A DNA stretch of 64,000 nucleotides. Source: Liriodendron chinense (lineage: Eukaryota > Streptophyta > Magnoliopsida > Magnoliales > Magnoliaceae). Where the stretch lies: the NCBI GenBank assembly GCA_003013855.2, contig ML058405.1:3865976-3929975 (forward strand), written 5' to 3'. Made by a program: the position numbers and the translations under genes. Of the stretch, positions 44,491-55,420 are shown in pieces. The first letter of the stretch is position 1. The number at the start of each line of letters is the position of its first letter. The notes under the pieces were generated by a model. It searched no databases. It had not been told where the DNA came from and was given only the letters and a program-made list of their open reading frames with translations.

Positions 44491-45609
44491 TCTAGCGCCC
44501 CAGTGCAGCCTGGCTGTGGTCCGAGCGTGGGTTGTCATCCGGGTCCCGTTGGGATCGGTCGGGCTTCGAAAATAGCGCTCCAGTTGGTAGGGCCTGGGTG
44601 AGGTTAGTCCCACATCGGATGGATGAGCGCCCTGATTCTGGGCTATATGTGGAGTTCTCACCTTCCCTGTACAGACGCGTTTTGGGGGAAACCTCGGGAC
44701 CAAAACCGTGCGAGCGCGCGTGCGTGCCCAGAGCGGACAATATCTGTACAGTGTTTGTGGGGGCGTTACAAATGGTATCAGAGCCGAGGGCGGCTCTGCC
44801 CTGAGGGTGGGGGATTCTAGCGCCCCAGTGCAGCCTGGCTGTGGTCCGAGCGTGGGTTGTCATCCGGGTCCCGTTGGGATCGGTCGGGCTTCGAAAATAG
44901 CGATCCAGTTGGTAGGGCCTGGGTGAGGTTAGTCCCACATCGGATGGATGAGCGCCCTGATTCTGGGCTATATGTGGAGTTCTCACCTTCCCTGTACAGA
45001 CGCGTTTTGGGGGAAACTTCGGGACCAAAACCGTGCGAGCGCGCGTGCGTGCCCAGAGCGGACAATATCTGTACAGTGTTTGTGGGGGCGTTACAAGGGC
45101 TTCGAAAATAGCGCTCCAGTTGGTAGGGCCTGTGTGAGGTTAGTCCCACATCGGATAGATGAGCGCCTTGGATCCGGGCTATATGTGGAGTTCTCACCAT
45201 ATGGATACAACGCGTTTTGGGGCAACCCCGAGAGCAAAGCCGTGAGGCCTTTGGCCAAAGCGGACAATATTGTGTCCTTGGGTGGGGGCGTTACAGGTGG
45301 TATCAGAGCCGAGGGCGGCTCTGCCCTGAGGGTGGGGGATTCTAGCGCCCCAGTGCAGCCTGGCTGTGGTCCGAGCGTGGGTTGTCATCTGGGTCCCGTT
45401 GGGATCGGTCGGGCTTCGAAAATAGCGCTCCAGTTGGTAGGGCCTGTATGAGGTTAGTCCCACATCGGATGGATGAGCGCCTTGGATCCGGGCTATATGT
45501 GGAGTTCTCACCATATGGATACAATGCGTTTTGAGGCAACCCCGAGAGCAAAGCCGTGAGGCCTTTGGCCAAAGCGGACAATATTGTGTCCTTAGGTGGG
45601 GGCGTTACA
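44491..45609 (+). mobile_element. Tandem pair of miniature LTR elements (TRIM), interiors about 45 bp
   Basis: The layout is LTR1 44491-44770, interior 44771-44815, LTR2 44816-45095, a 5'-truncated LTR3 45096-45295, a second interior 45296-45340 and LTR4 45341-45609. Each LTR starts TCTAGCGCCCC and ends GGCGTTACA. Each interior is just a primer site (TGGTATCAGAGCC) followed by a G-rich tract (GAGGGTGGGGGA), as close to PBS plus PPT only as can be. LTR1/2 share a distal half unlike LTR3/4, so two variants were joined. TAGGA flanks the whole array (44486-44490 and 45610-45614). The block GTCCCACATCGGAT is typical of plant TRIMs. The Pro/Arg-rich open frames through it are by-products of high GC. 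Confidence 0.88.
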
Positions 45610-45614
45610 TAGGA

Positions 45615-46930
45615 TCATCCAAAAGTATGAAATCAAGTAAGATCATCAAGTGGTGTAAAAGATTTCTCAGTAGTAGCATCCATCATCCTACTTTATAATG
45701 TACATGGGTGTCTTTAATCATGCTAGACCATTGAAAATCCCACTGAAAAATTTTAGCAAGTTCTATAAATTTCACACCACATGCATGGAAAAAGGAAATC
45801 TTCTTAGGTTGTAAATCATAAAAAAAAAAAAAAAAAAAAAATGTTTCTCCTTTTTTTTTCATCTAGACAACAGTTTTTTAAATATGGATCATCCCAAATT
45901 TGGTGAACTTTGGTTTGAACAAACCAAAAGGATATGTAGACTTTAATCAAATTGTCTCCACAGAATCATAATGTGTTGGTGATTTCACAATTGATGTTTC
46001 AATTTTACACTCTGTGGAAAGAGAATTTTTGGACACCGGAGGGGTCTCACGCAAGGCATTCACAATATCCCTTATCATAGAATCATCTGAATCCTTAAAA
46101 TATGCCAAGCACTCTTCTAACGAGTAGAGAGTTTTGTGAGTAGAGAATTTCAGCATTTGGTCATTGAATTCTTTCTCCATCCCAATGGTTTCTTCAGAAT
46201 TAAGCCTCTCTTTAGGCAAGTCAAGCATTACTTTATTAATTTCCGACATAACAAAATTCTTGAGATTAGAAATTGGTGACTTGTCATTCAAATTTTTAGA
46301 ATTTGGCTCTTCCAAGGCCTCATCAATATCGAAAATTATTTCATCCTTGGAATCAACGAAATGAGCCAAACAAACTTCTAAAGCTTTGGGGTTCTCCATC
46401 AAAAGTGTCTCCTCATCCACAAATGCATTAAGGAAGTTAATCTCGTGAACCTTATTCCCATCCTCTTGTTGTTTATGCAAACGAAACACATTCAACTTCA
46501 TTGTCATATTCCCAAAGGATATTTTCATAATTTCATTCTGACAATTGATTATGGCATTAGCGGTAGCTAGGAATGGTTGATCTAAAATGACAAGAACCTG
46601 AGTGTACACATTTATAATCAGTTGTGTATCCAATATGATAAAGTCTACTGGCTATAGAACTTATCAATTTGGACTAACACATCCTCGACTACCCCTCTCG
46701 GTATTTATAATTTAGCAATCCGCGAGTTGTGAAGTTGTCTTAGTGGGTTTTAATTCACTAAGCCCAAGTTGCTCATGTACCGAAAAGGGTATCAAGTTAA
46801 CACTCGCCCTAAGATCAAGAAGTATTTTATCAACCCGAAAGTTACCTATTACATAAGAGATTGTATAACTTCCTAAATCCTTAAATTTGGGTGGAGTGTT
46901 TTGTTTTATAATTGCGCTCACTTATTCTGT
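45615..46930 (-). pseudogene. Gypsy aspartic protease and acidic tail, reverse strand
   Basis: The minus strand at 46921-46712 reads PPKFKDLGSYTISYVIG, LLDLRASVNLIPFSVHEQLG and ELKPTKTTSQLAD, an Athila/Tat-type protease. The usual D-L-G-A-S motif is DLRAS, Gly to Arg. It continues after a stop as FIILDTQ-like text, FLATANAIINCQNEIMKISF and then a 228-codon open stretch to 45947 rich in Asp/Glu. Reverse transcriptase and later domains are absent. Confidence 0.75.
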
Positions 46931-47313
46931 AAAAAATGCCCTTTTATGCATGTTTAGCTTACACTTAACCGCACATAAATCCCCTAAAATTTTAATATAC
47001 GAAGGAATTTATTTTATTGCATCCAACAAGGGAATGTTGATTTTGACTTGTCAGAAAACTTTTACAATGTCTTAATTTTCACTCGGTTGTTTTGTTGAGA
47101 GTAAATGTTAGGGGAACGGGGCCACTAGTTTGAATTCATACTCCGGCTCTTTGTATTGTGGAGCATTGCTTGATTCACCATCACCCTCGAAATTTTTTAC
47201 TTCCTCGAATTTCTCAACCATCCTAGGAATTTCTTTATTGATCTCTTTTCCACTTCTTAGGGCGGTGATGGATTGAACATGCTCCACATATTGATTTGAA
47301 GAATTGTGATTAC

Positions 47314-47575
47314 TTATTTCAAATTATCCCTTGGTGTTAGGTTGAGGTTGGGCCGAAAAAGTCCCTTTCTCCTAGCACATAAGTGTGTCTCAATTCTTGT
47401 AACAGCCGTTTTAAGTTCGTTTATTTCATGTATGGTGGCCTGATATATCTGAGTTTGTCTATATATGAATGCATTCAATGTATCCTCAAGGGTGCTCTTT
47501 GGTAGGGGCCCTTGGGGATTGTTGTTTGCATTTACCATAGGTTCATTACTCCAATTCAAATTGGGATGATTCCAT
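47314..47575 (-). pseudogene. Gypsy gag C-terminal piece
   Basis: Minus-strand text SNEPMVNANNNPQGPLPKST and INELKTAVTRIETHL is the C-terminal region of an Athila/Tat-type gag. It is separated from the gag N-terminal part by the LTR copy 47586-49118. Confidence 0.7.
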
Positions 47576-47585
47576 CAATCAGGAA

Positions 47586-49118
47586 TGTTCAGTAATAATT
47601 CGATGTAGTAATAATTCGATCGTGAGACCGAGATCGTCCTCAGGGATTTTCATAACAATTCTAAATTGTGTGAATGAAATTATCTTAATTCGGATGTGAA
47701 TTGGATTTTAATAGCATTAACTATCTACTTAAGGTAAATTTAGGAAACTAAGCACTAGACCGCCGATGATCCACTTTTAATCAATTCACAATGCTAGTCC
47801 AACTATTCAGGCTGATAACTCAATTGGAATCAGAGTCCTATCCTTATCCAATCAAAAGATATAATTAAATCATAGTAATACACCTAACATAGATGAATCA
47901 TCCATTGATGTAGTTCTCTCATAACAACTCAAGCATTGGAAGCACTCAATTATACAGGCCAATCCTTTAACAAAACAAATAACATCACATTCATGGTCTT
48001 CCTCAAACCCTGTCACTAGACCTAAGTAGAATCACAAATTTGAACTTCAATCAACTAATATCAATCAACAAACATCCATCTCAGACTAAACCAAAGATAT
48101 GAACTTCTATAGTTCAGTTCTAGATAAGAACTCAGGATACTTAACTTGCAAGATCACATAGCATCTATCATATCATGATGGATCTAATATCTCCACAAAT
48201 CAAATCCTCTCATACACCTCATTGATCAATCTCGGTATATCAAAATATCACATGTAAACATATCACAAGAGATAGAAGATTAAACTAAAACTATCAACTT
48301 TATTTCAAACTAGAACTATGATTGTTCATCATTAAAACTCAAAGTACATGAATAGAATAGATTAAAGCATTATAAATAATTATAAGCTTCCCGTCTTTGC
48401 CCTAACTAAGAAGTTTAGTCAACCATAGAAATAGTTGAACTAAAACTCAAAAGAAACTAAGAAAAACATGAACCTAGAGCTAGAAAAAATCAGAAACCGA
48501 AATTAAAGAAGCTCCACTTTGATCTTCTCCACCTCTAGCACGTTTGAGACTCTTCTAGGATGCCTTAGGAATAGAGTAGATGTGTCATTTTATAGCAAAA
48601 ATCACACACAGCCTCTCCTTGCGTAAGAATTTACACATTATGTCGGTCTGGAGACCGGTTGCAGCCCTCTGGCGACCGGTTGCAGCTCAAATCTCAATGA
48701 AAATAACTGACTTTTGAAGTAAATTTTTGTAATTGGCGACCGGTCACAATTCCACTTTTTTAGGATAGCAAGTTTCAGCCCATATTCAGCCCAAATTCGA
48801 CTTGTCGCAAGTTCCCTGCGACCAATCGCAACTCTTCAGCAAGATAATTTTCTGAACTTTTTGCATTCTATTTTTTTAGCCCTGCAACTCTGCACTTTGA
48901 CTTTTCTGGCCAATTTCGGTCTTATAACTTGATTTTTTCGCATTTTTTCTTCATGATTCTTTTTTAGCTTTAATTTCTTCTTTTTAGCATGAATTTGATC
49001 TTGGTCTTCAAATATTTCTTTGCACCTAAAACACACATAATTAGGACTAATTAGTTAAATGCGCATGATAAAATCAATGCTAAGTAGGGGATAGATATGT
49101 AATATTTAGGCTTCAACA
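47586..49118 (-). repeat. Gypsy LTR copy A (solo, nested in gag of the same family)
   Basis: On the minus strand it starts TGTTGAAGCCTAAATATTAC and ends near GAACA. It is colinear with 50112-51408 and 60481-62068 (shared 'gtagtaataa', 'gtgagaccgagatc', 'actcaattggaatc.gagtcctatcc'). No internal domains adjoin it on either side other than the gag it splits. It contains three ACCGGT sites at 48650-48745. Confidence 0.75.
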
Positions 49119-49560
49119 TGAACTTAATCCATGATGTGGGCAAGCAAGTAGAAGGTAATTATACTCCACTTTTCATAACCATGATGTGGGCAAGCAAGTA
49201 GAAGTTCTTTAAACCTCTCCCAGCATTGAAAAAAATGTTTCTTCTTCCTTTTGGGAGAAGTTCATTATTGCAATCCTCGGAGTATTGGTTTTGTGAACTG
49301 GGAAGAACTTTTTAAGCTTTAAGGCTTTAAAGAGTAGAGTCGTTATTTGGCTCTTTCCTTTAGAGAAAAAGGAAATAATTTTAATATGATTACATCTTGG
49401 GAGACGTTATTAAATTGTATGGTGGTGACAATCTCCTCAAATTTTCTTATATGCGAGTATGGACTCTCAGAGTCAAGTGTATGAAATTTTGGGAGCAATT
49501 GTTTAAGCCATGGCTTAAAGTCCACGTTTCCTACATGAGTGGAAAAATCATGTAGGAAGG
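49119..49560 (-). pseudogene. Gypsy gag N-terminal domain
   Basis: Minus-strand 49525-49343 reads DFKPWLKQLLPKFHTLDSE, SPYSHIRKFEEIVTTIQF and ILKLFPFSLKERAK, the retrotransposon gag domain of Athila/Tat elements. Frameshifted continuations FSQKEEETFFQCWERFKELL and ACPHHGYEKWSIITFYLLAH run to 49125. A 51-bp direct duplication (ccatgatgtgggcaagcaag) lies at 49130-49205. Confidence 0.78.
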
Positions 49561-50111
49561 TGTGGTTGTTCTCTCCGGCTGTAAATAATCACGCGGAGTT
49601 TTGATCAGAGGAATATAGTGCACCTCGTTCTTATTACGTTCCGTCCTAGTTGGCAGTGCATCACACTCAACATTCTGATCAATGTTTGGCTCATTCTCAG
49701 CCATATTTCTGGATGGTTCTAGACATTTTCTAACTCGTTTTTTTTTTTTAATAAAAGGCCCTTTCGACTAAACCTCACTCACTTAGAAGTCTTGATGTAT
49801 GGTCCCTTACACAATTGGGCATGAACCACATAAGAGCTACGACTAAACATAAACCTTAATCCTAAAAATTTGAAACAAAAGCAAAACTAAAATATAAGAA
49901 TTTAAAAAGGTCTAAGTTAGAACGGTAGTAGTGGATTGATGAAACTAGGTTAGGCGAAGATACTACACAACAAACAAAAATTGTTAGTATTTGATGAAAT
50001 CTGAGAAAAACCTAATAATAAGACAAAAACCTATCATAACCTATCTAACTAAGTCCTATTTACAAAATTTAAAACCGTTAACTTAAATCCCTAGCAATGG
50101 CGCCAAAAACT
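49561..50111 (-). other. Gypsy 5' leader and primer-binding site
   Basis: On the minus strand TGGCGCCATTGCTAGGGA (about 50089-50106) follows the LTR by a few bases. A TGGCGCC primer site is typical of Athila/Tat elements (tRNA-Asp type). The remaining leader to the gag is non-coding. Confidence 0.75.
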
Positions 50112-51408
50112 TGTTCGCCAGCCCCAAGTATAAGGCCACGATGTAGTAATAACTTGGTGAGACCGAGATCATTCCTCAGAGATTGTGGTAACAATTCTGA
50201 ATAATAATAACTAGGACTGTCTAAATTCGAATTTACATGTTATTTCATAAACATAAATAGTAAAAAGAAAATTCTGAAACTAATCACTAGGGATTCAAAT
50301 ATCCACTTATAATCATCCACAATGTTAATCTATTAATTCAAGCAATTAACTCAATTGGAATCGGAGTCCTATCCCTATCCAATCAGAAAATAGATTCAGT
50401 TAAACCATATATCATAAGCCAACAAAGGTATGAACTTCTATAGAATAGTTCTATCCAAAGCATAGAATACTTGTAGGATTACAAAGCATTCACCATAATC
50501 ATGATGAATCTGAGAATTCCACAAATTAAAACTCTCATAAAACCCATTGATCAATCTCAGTAAATAAAAAACATCTCATGTAATTTAAATCACAAAAGAT
50601 GAAAGATTAAACTAAAACTATCGATCTTTTTCAAACGAAAACTATGAATTGTTCATCATTAAAACTCAAGGTACTTGAATTAAATAGATTAAAGCATTGT
50701 AAACAACTATAAGCTTCTCACCTTAGCCCTAAATAAGAGGTTTAGCCAACCATAGAGATGGTTGAACTAAAACTACTCAAAAAGAAGAAAAACACGAACT
50801 AGAAGAAATTGAAGCAGAATCCTCCACTTCAAATTTTACCACCTCCACTACGTCTTAGGAAGATCTTACAAGCAAGGAGAGAAGCCTTTTTATAGGAAAA
50901 ATTCATCACCGTATTAATTTGCATAAGAATTTACACACCAATATCGGTTTGCAACTTGTCTCAACTCAACTAGCGACCGGTCGTAATTGGCCTTTTCTAG
51001 TCCAGCAAGTTTCACTCCAAAATTGCATATGTCAAAGAATTTGTGACTGGTTGCAATAGGTCTGCAACCTATCTCAAGGGGTCCTGCAATTTGTCTCAAA
51101 TCTCTGGAGACATGTCTCAAAATTCTAAGACTTATCTCAAATTTCTGGAGATGTGTCTCAAAATTATGTTTCTTTTGAAACTTCGATCTTTCCGTTTCTT
51201 CTTCAGAGGCTTGATTATTTCCATCTTTGAATCATTTAAACTTGATCTTCTAAGCATCCTAAAGTCTTCTAATTAGCATTCATATCATGATATCTCTCTC
51301 CAGTTCCTGCAAACACAGAAACATGCATAAGTTCTTATCTTTAAATGCATAAACCATGTAACTATGCTATGAATTGGGGTTCAAATATGCATAACTCATA
51401 GCTCAACA
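50112..51408 (-). repeat. Gypsy 5' LTR, copy B
   Basis: On the minus strand it starts TGTTGAGCTATGAGTTATGC and ends GGGGCTGGCGAACA, next to the TGGCGCC primer site, so it is the 5' LTR of the element running leftward. It is 1,297 bp, shorter than copies A and C. It has one ACCGGT site at 50975 and a repeated 'ctcaaatttctggagatgtg' type unit at 51090-51165. Confidence 0.85.
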
Positions 51409-51437
51409 CCTCTTTAACCAGTTGAGCGTAAGAATCT

Positions 51438-53500
51438 ATGGGCGAAACCCCTGACATTAGGCTTTTCTGGTCTGATGAGTCTGAGCATTACGAGTCTGGT
51501 CCCCTAGGGCCTCCTCCCCCATCCGACATAGAGGTGCAGGCTAAGGAGGCCGAGTTTAGCCCTCTGAGGCCTTCCCCTCATAGATTGGTTGTCCAATCGG
51601 CTGAGGAGCTGGCCTCGTCTCCTAGTGAGCTTATGTATAATACTTTTGTATCGAGGTTAGATATGGCCGAGCTAACACACCTTAGGTCAACCTACAAGAT
51701 CTCCAGCTCGGTAGGCCTTAGGCTGCCCCGAGTTGGGGAAGTTCTGAACCGACCTCCCATGGCGAAGGTCACGTTGTACTCAATCTTCTTTTCCTATGAT
51801 CTTCATCTGCCTCTCCACCCACTTGTAAGAGAGGTCTTATGTAGTCTTCGACTCACCCTGGGGCAGCTGATCCCCAACGTGTGGTGAGCTATTGGTTGTT
51901 GCACTCTCTAGCATCGGGTTGTCATTCCGAGCTCACAGCGGACGAGCTCTTTTACTTGTACCAGACTAAGAGTAGTCCTAAGGCTCACTGATTGATATTA
52001 CTTTTCTTCTTGGTCGAGCAAGGGCCAGGCCATAATCACCAATAACCCATCTTCCAACAAGGGCTGGAAGGATATATCGTTATTTGATTCTAAAGAGTGG
52101 GAGGCTCCAGAGGCCAAGTTGAAGGGCCTCCGTCGTCGAGAGGCCGAGTTGAAGTGCCTCCGTCGTCGAGTTCCGACCTCCTTTGCCCTGCCAGGTCGGA
52201 ATCTGCGTTGAACTATTGAAGTTCTGTCATGATTTCATTTACTTTTAGTTCTTTCTATCGGTGTTGACGTCAAGTCTTTTTATTTCGCAGGTCTCCCGAG
52301 GTCGCAACCCACCCTCTCCAACTATCACAAAGGTCATATTAGGATCGCCAAGTCACTACCTGCTAGTGAGCAAGGTTACAAGTAGTTAATTACCAAAGAG
52401 TCCCTACAATGGTCTTGCCTAATCCCAGCCGGTAAGTCTCTCAGCTCGGTTGCTTGCGCTAGCTTGATCGGTCTTTCTTGTTTACTAACTTCGTTCTTTC
52501 ACAACGATGTCAGGTGCTCCCAAGAACAGGAAACTGCCTGCTGCGGGTGACCTGGACAGGTTGAAGTCGGCAGTGAGGAAGAAGTCATCTCCTCCTGTCG
52601 TTGCTCAACCCACCTCCACAATTGCCCCTTCTATTCTTGTGGCACCCGCAATTACCCCCATGACAGCTGCTACTATTGCCCCTCCTATTCGGATGCAGGA
52701 GGTAGTAGACGTCAGTGCACCCTATCATAGGGCCGAGGGGGCCCCAAGGGTTGTGAGTGCTTCCAAGCATCATAGCCTTGACCCTGAGGGTGCTTCTGCA
52801 AGGGGGTCTGAGGCCTCACCTCTCCTGAGGTACCTAGCCATACTCGTCCACTAAGGGAGGAGCTCACTATCTGAGGAGGGCGTAAACCCCCACCTAGACC
52901 AGGGTGTCGACCATCTCCTTAGGGAGATGATGACTACTGCTCTAAAGTTATGCTTTTCGTCGCTGATTTCTCGTCGTTGTTACACCACTCAGTTTCTTTT
53001 TTTTAACTTGATGTACTTCTTTCACCTCAAGATGATCTTGTCACCTTGGCGATCTGACGATTTGTAAGAGACTTGAAGGCTCGCACCAAGGATGTTGAGC
53101 ATGAGCTAGTCGTAGTCAAGGCTAACCTCACTGCGAAGGTTCGAGAGCTCGGGGAGGCTCGTGTTGCCCATAAAGCCGACCTCTCCCAGCTGGAAGCGGA
53201 GTGGTTAAAGAACGTTGAGCTGAAGAGCGGGTAGGTTGGGCTTCAGGCTAGAGTGGCAGAGCTGGAAGCGAGCATGGCCGAGCTGGAGGCTGGCATCCCA
53301 ACGAAGGAGGCGGCCATGGTGGAAGCTTTCAAAGCCTCTGAAGACCACCAAGCCGAGTTGGGCAAGTACTTCAATGTTGGCTTCCTCAATTACCGAAAGT
53401 TCAGATGCTCTTTCCTGCCTCGACCTCGCATGGATGGACGAGGAAGAGGGCGGTATGGTGGCCGAGGATGTGCTGGTGAGGAAGGCAGGTGCTAAGCAGC
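51438..53500 (+). pseudogene. Antisense ORF of a Tat-lineage gypsy element (Transposase_28-like)
   Basis: On the strand opposite to pol, 51438-51887 is open and reads SSVGLRLPRVGEVLNRPP and FSYDLHLPLHPLVREVL, resembling the plant 'putative gypsy type transposon' family (Pfam Transposase_28). After stops, 52507-52854 is a Pro/Ala-rich segment. The stretch 53085-53400 is an Ala/Glu-rich coiled coil (RVAELEASMAELEAG) ending AFKASEDHQAELGKYFNVGF. Tat elements of the Grande/RIRE2 type are known to carry an extra ORF in this position and orientation. The role of the product is unknown. Stops show it is inactive. Confidence 0.6.
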
Positions 53501-54200
53501 ATGGGCCCCTCCCTCATAGATGGTCGAGCCTTTTTTTTTTTTTTTTTTGCTCAACCCAATTAGCTTGTACAAAATTTAATCATAATGAAATTTTTATTTT
53601 TTTCTTATTTGTTTGTGCTCTTTTATGATTGCTTGCATGTCTTGTATGCTATGTTTCCCCCCACTCCTGCGACCGAGCACATGACTGTTGGGTCGAAGGA
53701 GTTGAGGTGATCAACTTGGTTGAAGTGCGCACCCTCCCTTCCTCGCTTTCCTGATCAGGGCAGGGTTTACTGCTCGGTGAGAGTGCTGGAGATGGCTTGT
53801 TGTACGAGTATCTCTGGACATCTTGGTATCTAGCTTTGCCGACTGGTTAGGTCGGCATAGAAGCTATCTTCTTTAGCTTTACCTCCTTCTTATCGTTGCA
53901 CAATCAAGGCAACGTGCTAAGTTGGAGGGTGCAATCTTTAACCTTTCCCTCACCTCAGCCCTTTTGTCCGATCAGGATGGGGCTACTGAGTCTTTCGCAG
54001 TTGAAGGGTGCATGCTCGGGGTTTACCCTCCTTGGCTTTCTAGCCACTGTGATTGTCACTTAGAGATAGTAGAATGTTCGTCGAAAAAAGCACGTTTTAT
54101 TGATTTGTAGAAAATCATTACAAATAGACCTAACACCTGAGGTGTTTGTAGAAAGCTGAGCTTAAAGCTCTCTTAGATATTTGAACAACTGAAGTGTTTG
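53501..54200. other. Spacer between the antisense ORF and pol of the Tat element
   Basis: A T-run at 53530-53547 and AT-rich sequence follow the + strand ORF, then GC-richer text without recognisable motifs. The opposite-strand pol ends near 54220. Confidence 0.45.
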
Positions 54201-54219
54201 TAGAGTTTGTCCAGATCAG

Positions 54220-55420
54220 CTTTATTGATAACAGATATTTAGGTGCTCTGTGTTCCATGGATGGGGCAGAGCTCGTCCTTTTAGGTCTTCTAACTGTTAC
54301 GTGGTCGGACTATACCGGTGACTTTGTAGGGCCCTTCCAAGCTCGGTCCCAAGGCTCTCGAGTTGGACTCTTTTGTGCTTAGGGAGACCTCTCGAAGTAC
54401 CAAGTCCCCCACTCTCTGAAGCTCCTCTGCTTCACCCTTGAATTGTAGTACCGAGTGGCTCTTTGCTAGTAGGCGATGACCTTAACTTGAGCATTTTCTC
54501 TAAGTTCGTTAAGTAGGTCAAGACTTAGTAGCATTTTCTATTCATTTTCCTCTGGTCGGAATAGTTCAGTTTGGTATGAGCGCATGCTAACCTCAACTGA
54601 AACTACTGCTTTTGCGCCAGAGGCCAATAAGAATAGTGTTTCCCCAGTAGTTGACCGAGTTGTAGTTTGGTATGCCCATAGGACATGCGGTAGCTTTTCC
54701 ACCCATGCCCTTTGCACTTCTCAAGCTTGGTCCTGAGGTGACCTTTACTAATTTTGTTGACCACCTTCACTTGATCGTTGACTTGGGGGTGCCTGGGCAA
54801 GGCAAAGGAGTTGTGGATGCCGAGCCGTTCACACAATCCTCAGAATCTGGCATTGTCGAACTAACGACCATTGTCGGTGGCAATGGTGTGGGGTATACCA
54901 AATCTACAAATGATAGACTTCCAGATGAAGTCGATCGTCTTCTGCTTGGTGATCCGAGCTAAGAGTTCGGCCTCAGCTCATTTTGTGAAGTAGTCGATGG
55001 CGATGGAGTACTTGGTATGTCCCTTACCCATGGTAGGGGACCTATGATGTTGACCCCCCGCTAAGCAAACAGCCAAGGACTGCTCATTGGGGTCAGCTGC
55101 TCAGGTGGCTGTCGTGGCACATTGGAGAACCTCTGGAACTTGTCACTTTTTTTAGAACTATTTGGCGTCTTTGCGCATTATGGGCCAGTAGTACCCCTGT
55201 TAAACTGCCTTGTACGTCAAAGCTCTTCCTCCTAAGTAATTACCACAAACTCCTTCGTGCATTTCTTTCTGGACGTACTCAGGCTTCTTCTGGTCGTAGG
55301 CACCTCATGTAGGGTAGTGAGAACCTTTTTCTTGTACAACACATCTCCCAATATAGTATACCAAGCTGATCGGTACTTGGTCTTCCGTGCTTTTAGCTTA
55401 TTTTCGGGCAGCTTGCCCTG
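54220..55420 (-). pseudogene. Tat-lineage integrase, reverse strand
   Basis: The minus strand shows a degraded zinc-binding region near 55270-55130 (EGVCGNYLGGRAL, GYYWPIMRKDA). It then shows catalytic-core words IDYFTK and IATDNGRQFDNARF around 55010-54840, and CERLGIHNSFALPRHPQVND followed by QVKVVNK. The catalytic Glu expected in QVEVVNK is Lys here. C-terminal text (REVSLSTK; LGPSLEGPYKV) runs to about 54300. Frameshifts and stops are frequent, so it is inactive. Confidence 0.82.

Noticed and set aside
44492..45514. Long overlapping open frames on both strands (up to 178 codons, Arg/Pro/Gly-rich)
   Set aside because: They lie entirely in the GC-rich tandem miniature LTR array, repeat with the LTR unit, and occur in several frames on both strands. 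They are composition effects, not genes.
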